Of a stretch of DNA of 9,785 nt, positions 6,663 through 9,785 are shown piece by piece. The translations under genes were made by a program, and so were the position numbers. The notes beneath the pieces were generated by a model. It searched no databases. It was given only the letters and a program-made list of their open reading frames with translations, and was not told where the DNA came from. The stretch's first letter is position 1; every line of letters begins with the position of its first letter. Source of the stretch: Gammaproteobacteria bacterium (GTDB lineage: Bacteria > Pseudomonadota > Gammaproteobacteria > GCA-001735895); NCBI GenBank assembly GCA_015494335.1, contig WGBK01000170.1:1-9785 (forward strand). Direction: 5' to 3'.

Positions 6663-6689
6663 GAAGGCGGCAAGGGAATGCCCGCCTTC
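6663..6689 (+). terminator. Hairpin downstream of fabI, no U-tract
   Basis: GAAGGCGG at 6663-6670 and CCGCCTTC at 6682-6689 are perfect complements around an 11-base loop, starting 29 bases after the fabI stop. The position suits a 3' end element, but no run of T follows (AACTACTTCATG), so it is not a canonical intrinsic terminator. It could protect the 3' end of the mRNA or be a weak terminator. The rest of 6635-6825 shows no credible gene. Confidence 0.4.
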
Positions 6690-6821
6690 AACTACTTCAT
6701 GAAAAAGGGCTAATCCATGGCAATACCGACCACGCCTGACCCGCCCGCTTCGAAATCTCCACAGTACTGATTCGCCTCCAAGCGCGACAATACGCCGCAG
6801 CCAAGGCAGCGAGCGTTCTTT

Positions 6822-6827
6822 TATAAT
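6822..6827 (+). promoter_or_regulatory. Perfect -10 hexamer (TATAAT) overlapping the first ATG of the regulator gene
   Basis: TATAAT at 6822-6827 matches the sigma-70 -10 consensus fully and shares bases with the first possible ATG (6826-6828) of the downstream gene. No convincing -35 element lies 15-19 bases upstream (the region reads GCAGCCAAGG) and there is no TG extension. If it works as a promoter, transcription begins near 6834 and the start at 6826 cannot be used, which favours the ATGs at 6871 or 6874. Confidence 0.35.
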
Positions 6828-7851
6828 GCAGCACTCGCAAACAGCTAGCCGCAACAGGCAGTCGAGTGTCATGATGATAGGAAACTCCAAGTCATTCAAG
6901 GAGTTGCTGAATTCACTGCAAATGGCCGCCGCAACCGATGCGAGCGTGCTGTTGCTGGGCGAGAGCGGCACAGGCAAGGAATTGCTGGCGCACTTCCTGC
7001 ACCGTCACAGTCGACGAAAGTCACAACCCTTTGTAGCCATCAACTGCGCCGCACTGCCCGAAGGGCTGATCGAGTCGGCTTTGTTCGGTCACCGCAAGGG
7101 CGCTTTTACCGGCGCCATAGAGAATCATCAAGGACATATACAGCAGGCCGATGGCGGCACTCTGTTTCTCGATGAAGTGGCTGAAATGTCTCTGCCTGTA
7201 CAGGCCAGGCTGCTGCGTTTTCTTGAGTCGGGCGAGTTCCAGCCCGTAGGGGAAAGTGCAGTGCAACAGGCCGATATCCGATTGGTCGCGGCAACCCATG
7301 CGGATCTGGCCATGCGGGTCAAGGCCGGTCGCTTCCGCGCCGATCTGTATTATCGTCTGAACGTGCTTCCATTCACCGTACCGCCGCTGCGAGATCGGAA
7401 AGGAGACATCCCATTGTTGCTGAACGGCCTGACCCGGCAATTGGCGCAACAACATGGTCTGGAAGCCTGTTGCTACTCACCCTCCGTTCTGCATCGGCTT
7501 GAGGATTACGCCTGGCCGGGAAATATCCGCGAACTGCGCAATTTTTGCGAACGCATGCTGGTGCTCCACGCCGGCGAGGAAATCCAGTCCCACCAACTGC
7601 CGGCGGAGTTCTGCGCAACCAGCCACGCACCCGATCCGCTTCAGCCGCAGTCCTTCAGGCTGCCTCAAAACGGCATTCGTCTGGATGAACTGGAAAAGGA
7701 CTTGCTGCAGCAAGCCCTGCTTCAAAGCGCCGGAAACCAGAGCAAGGCTGCGCGCCTTCTCGGCCTGACTCGCGACGCATTCTTGTATCGCCTAAAAAAA
7801 TACGCCATCAGCGGCTCCGACTTCCGCAAGCAAGCAGGCGTGGCCATCTAG
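6826..7851 (+). CDS. Sigma-54-dependent activator without N-terminal sensory domain (PspF-like architecture)
   Basis: A 341-residue bacterial enhancer-binding protein made of an AAA+ domain and a Fis-type helix-turn-helix. Walker A is GESGTGKE (45-52), the sigma-54 contact loop GAFTGA is at 92-97, Walker B LFLDE at 113-117, candidate arginine fingers Arg171 and Arg177 in GRFRADLYYRLN, and the sensor II region WPGNIREL at 230-237. The DNA-binding helices are at about 304-326 (NQSKAARLLGLTRDAFLYRL). No receiver, PAS or GAF domain precedes the AAA+ core, as in PspF. From the ATG at 6871 it would be 326 residues, nearly the length of E. coli PspF, and a -10-like TATAAT overlaps the ATG at 6826; neither start has a strong Shine-Dalgarno. 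Residues aligned with PspF Tyr51 and Trp56 are Arg60 and Lys65. It may activate the psp cluster, or be an unrelated orphan activator. Class is certain, target is not. Confidence 0.92.
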   Translation: MQHSQTASRNRQSSVMMIGNSKSFKELLNSLQMAAATDASVLLLGESGTGKELLAHFLHRHSRRKSQPFVAINCAALPEGLIESALFGHRKGAFTGAIENHQGHIQQADGGTLFLDEVAEMSLPVQARLLRFLESGEFQPVGESAVQQADIRLVAATHADLAMRVKAGRFRADLYYRLNVLPFTVPPLRDRKGDIPLLLNGLTRQLAQQHGLEACCYSPSVLHRLEDYAWPGNIRELRNFCERMLVLHAGEEIQSHQLPAEFCATSHAPDPLQPQSFRLPQNGIRLDELEKDLLQQALLQSAGNQSKAARLLGLTRDAFLYRLKKYAISGSDFRKQAGVAI

Positions 7852-7921
7852 CCTTTGCCCATTGCATTTCACCCGTCATTCTGCCTGTCATTGCCTCGCA
7901 ATAGCTGCAATCCCGGACGAG

Positions 7922-7954
7922 AAAAAAGGCGCTGAATCGATCAGCGCCTTTTTT
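7922..7954. terminator. Bidirectional intrinsic terminator between convergent genes
   Basis: An 8-base GC-rich stem (GGCGCTGA at 7928-7935, TCAGCGCC at 7941-7948) with a 5-base loop is flanked by six A on the left and six T on the right, making a 14-base perfect inverted repeat. On the plus strand it ends the sigma-54 activator transcript and on the minus strand the receptor transcript. It lies between their stop codons (7851 and 7977). This is a textbook arrangement with a U-tract in both directions. Confidence 0.93.
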
Positions 7955-7976
7955 CCTCACAATCAACTCACTCAGC

Positions 7977-9785
7977 TCAGAAGCTGTATACCGCATTCAG
8001 GTAGATATAGCGCCCCGGCTCATTGAGCAGCATGATCTCACCGGTACCATCGGCCAGCAGAGTCAAGTCCTTATAGGTATTGCTGACCGCATAGGTTTCA
8101 TCCAACAGATTGTCGACACCCGCAGTCACGCCAAATTGCCTGGTGAACTGATGTTTGACTTTCAGATTCAGGACCGCCCAGCTATCCAGTTCCTGCTCGC
8201 CATTGTCTGCATCATAGTCACTCCACCTATCGGCAGCCACCACTTCAATCATGGCACTGCTGTCGTTTCGATAATTGTAATTCAGCGCAACATTCATCTT
8301 CATCGGAGGTATCTCGGCCAGGTCGGTATCAGTCTGACCAGCCAGTGCCTCGTCTTTCTCACCACGCTGCCAAGCCAGCCCGAAATCCATATCCATCTCT
8401 TCAGACAGCCGGTAGGAGCCGCTTATATCAAAGCCGTAGATCGTAGCATCGACATTTTCGAACCTGCGCATCATCTTGCTTGAATTGTAGTAAATGTAAT
8501 TGTCCAGCATACTGTAGAACAACTTGGCTTTCAGCCGCAGACCATCCGACTGGTGTTCAACTCCAACATCCATCTCGGTATTGGTAGTTTGATCCAGGTC
8601 TGGATTGCCAATCAGCATGCCATTTGGACCCATCGCGGCACGGAAGTACAACTCGCGCGCATCGGGTACACGTGACGCCTTGCCCAAGCCTCCAAACAGT
8701 TTATGGGTTTCATCCATCTTGTAGGTAGCGAAGGCGAACAACCCCACGGAGCTGAAATCCGTTGCCGGAAGCGTACCGACATCGGGAGTGATATCCGTAT
8801 CATCCAAACGTGCACCAAATTTCAATTTCCATGCGTCATAGTCCTGGTGCAGTTCAAGGAACAGAGCCTGATTGTCGGTATCCACATCCGGAATGCTCTT
8901 AAGCCCGGTAATACCGGCACTGGTACCGAAACCTTCGTAGGTGCCATCCCAGTTGCGCCGACTGAAATCCAGACCGATTTTCAATTCGCTGGTTTCCGAC
9001 ACCTTCATAGTATTGACTACCTTGGCGCCGGACATCCGTGTTGTCAGCTTGCTGATCCGTTCATTGACCGAATCCGCCCCGGATGACTTGCGGTAGAAGG
9101 TCGACATGGGGTGCTCGACCTGGGAGTCATAGATCTGCAGGTTCAACTCTTTCGACAGCTCCCCCAGATCACTGATGACATAATCCAGATTGACAATATC
9201 CGAGTCGTCATACAATGCATCCATCTTGCTGGAAGGGTACAGGACATCATCGGAACGGTTTCCGGTATAGCTCAGTTCAAGCGCCTGATTGTCAGCCAGG
9301 TCTGCATATAGCTTTGCCATGAAGGTGCTTTTCTCATAGGCATCCATATCACGATATTCCGGCTTGTAATTGGCCATGGTACCGGGGTTGTCCGCCTCGA
9401 TTTGCTCATAGAAATCGCGCCCGTCTCCATCTTCGTATTGCGCCCCGGTTTCCCTCGAAAAACTCACAAGACCGCGCATGTTTTCACTGCCTCCACTCAG
9501 GGAGGCAGCAAATTTTTCATAACCGAAACTGCCGACATTGATACTGACATCGCCATGAAATTCCGGTTGCGGTTTCCTGGTGGTGATTTTCACGGCACCG
9601 CTGAGAGTGCCGAAATTCTCCACATCATAAGGCCCCTCGGTGACCTCGATTTCCTCGATGTTATTGGTCAGGATATGCGATGTTGGAGGGTCCATGCGGT
9701 TGGGGCATGCCCCATACACCTTGCTGTTATCGACGAGGATATTGATATTATCCTTCTTCTGACCACGCAGGATGATGTCATTGGC
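7977..9785 (-). CDS. TonB-dependent outer-membrane receptor, probable copper receptor (OprC/NosA-like), N-terminus cut by window edge
   Basis: The window holds 602 C-terminal residues; the frame runs off the right edge, so the signal peptide, TonB box and part of the plug are missing. The plug is recognisable at the edge (NDIILRG, NINILVDN, then IEEIEVTEGP and LSGAVKITTRKP), followed by a beta-barrel of alternating strands. The protein ends in YLNAVYSF, with the terminal Phe of outer-membrane barrels. It imports a scarce ligand using TonB energy. A plug loop reads GACPNRMDPPTSH (Cys codon 9705-9707, Met codon 9693-9695), and a barrel loop reads EHPMS (His 9111-9113, Met 9105-9107). These match the CxxxM and HxM copper ligands known in Pseudomonas OprC, with similar spacing (198 residues here against about 180). 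Copper specificity is inferred. GC is about 52% in a sampled line, lower than the psp-RND genes. It faces the sigma-54 activator across a shared terminator. Confidence 0.93.
   Translation of the reverse strand, partial: ANDIILRGQKKDNINILVDNSKVYGACPNRMDPPTSHILTNNIEEIEVTEGPYDVENFGTLSGAVKITTRKPQPEFHGDVSINVGSFGYEKFAASLSGGSENMRGLVSFSRETGAQYEDGDGRDFYEQIEADNPGTMANYKPEYRDMDAYEKSTFMAKLYADLADNQALELSYTGNRSDDVLYPSSKMDALYDDSDIVNLDYVISDLGELSKELNLQIYDSQVEHPMSTFYRKSSGADSVNERISKLTTRMSGAKVVNTMKVSETSELKIGLDFSRRNWDGTYEGFGTSAGITGLKSIPDVDTDNQALFLELHQDYDAWKLKFGARLDDTDITPDVGTLPATDFSSVGLFAFATYKMDETHKLFGGLGKASRVPDARELYFRAAMGPNGMLIGNPDLDQTTNTEMDVGVEHQSDGLRLKAKLFYSMLDNYIYYNSSKMMRRFENVDATIYGFDISGSYRLSEEMDMDFGLAWQRGEKDEALAGQTDTDLAEIPPMKMNVALNYNYRNDSSAMIEVVAADRWSDYDADNGEQELDSWAVLNLKVKHQFTRQFGVTAGVDNLLDETYAVSNTYKDLTLLADGTGEIMLLNEPGRYIYLNAVYSF

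Noticed and set aside
6678..6713. An 11-codon open frame (MPAFNYFMKKG) with AAGGGA before its ATG, downstream of fabI
   Set aside because: The Shine-Dalgarno-like bases are only about one base from the ATG, the frame overlaps the right arm of a hairpin, and the peptide is too short to support as a gene.
6718..6732. TGGCAATACC-type partial -24 element before the activator gene
   Set aside because: No GC dinucleotide occurs at the required ten-base spacing, so it does not fit a sigma-54 promoter.
7875..7910. Short repeated words (GTCATT, ATTGC...GCAAT) in the gap after the activator gene
   Set aside because: The arms are 5-6 bases and irregular, with no recognised site or stable fold; the adjacent terminator explains the gap.

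Overview
The window looks like chromosomal DNA of a GC-rich gammaproteobacterium. The PspA tail, PspB, PspC and FabI all read like gammaproteobacterial proteins, and the first two thirds is tightly packed with high GC in third codon positions. No species can be named from the sequence. No rRNA, tRNA, CRISPR array, insertion sequence or phage gene was seen.

Region 1 (1-5774, plus strand) is one long envelope-stress and efflux cluster. It holds the end of pspA, a small membrane protein resembling a PspB/PspC hybrid, pspB, pspC, an RND periplasmic adaptor, an RND inner-membrane permease and a small SHOCT-like lipoprotein. Gaps after the first hybrid gene are 1 base or negative (ATGA overlaps at pspB/pspC and pspC/adaptor, a 1-base gap at adaptor/permease, a 26-base overlap at permease/lipoprotein). 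The efflux pump is therefore very probably co-translated with the Psp proteins. The only real gap, 310-424, holds two adjacent inverted repeats, and one of them contains a good match to a sigma-54 -24/-12 promoter.

Region 2 (5775-6634) is fabI, the enoyl-ACP reductase of fatty acid synthesis, with its own Shine-Dalgarno and at best a weak promoter. Since no terminator precedes it, read-through from the psp-RND operon is possible. A link between membrane stress, efflux and fatty acid synthesis is suggestive only.

Region 3 (6635-7851) has a 191-base spacer followed by a sigma-54 activator without an N-terminal sensory domain. This is the architecture of PspF, the psp activator. However, the residues through which E. 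coli PspF is held by PspA are not conserved, so the assignment is open.

Region 4 (7852-9785) contains a strong bidirectional terminator. It is followed on the minus strand by a TonB-dependent receptor cut by the window edge, which carries a CxxxM plus HxM pattern like the copper site of OprC. GC content falls to near 50% here, against about 65% in the RND genes.

The most interesting material is the composite psp-RND operon with its extra hybrid Psp protein and internal sigma-54 promoter candidate, the divergent proton-relay residues of the permease, and the probable copper site of the receptor.
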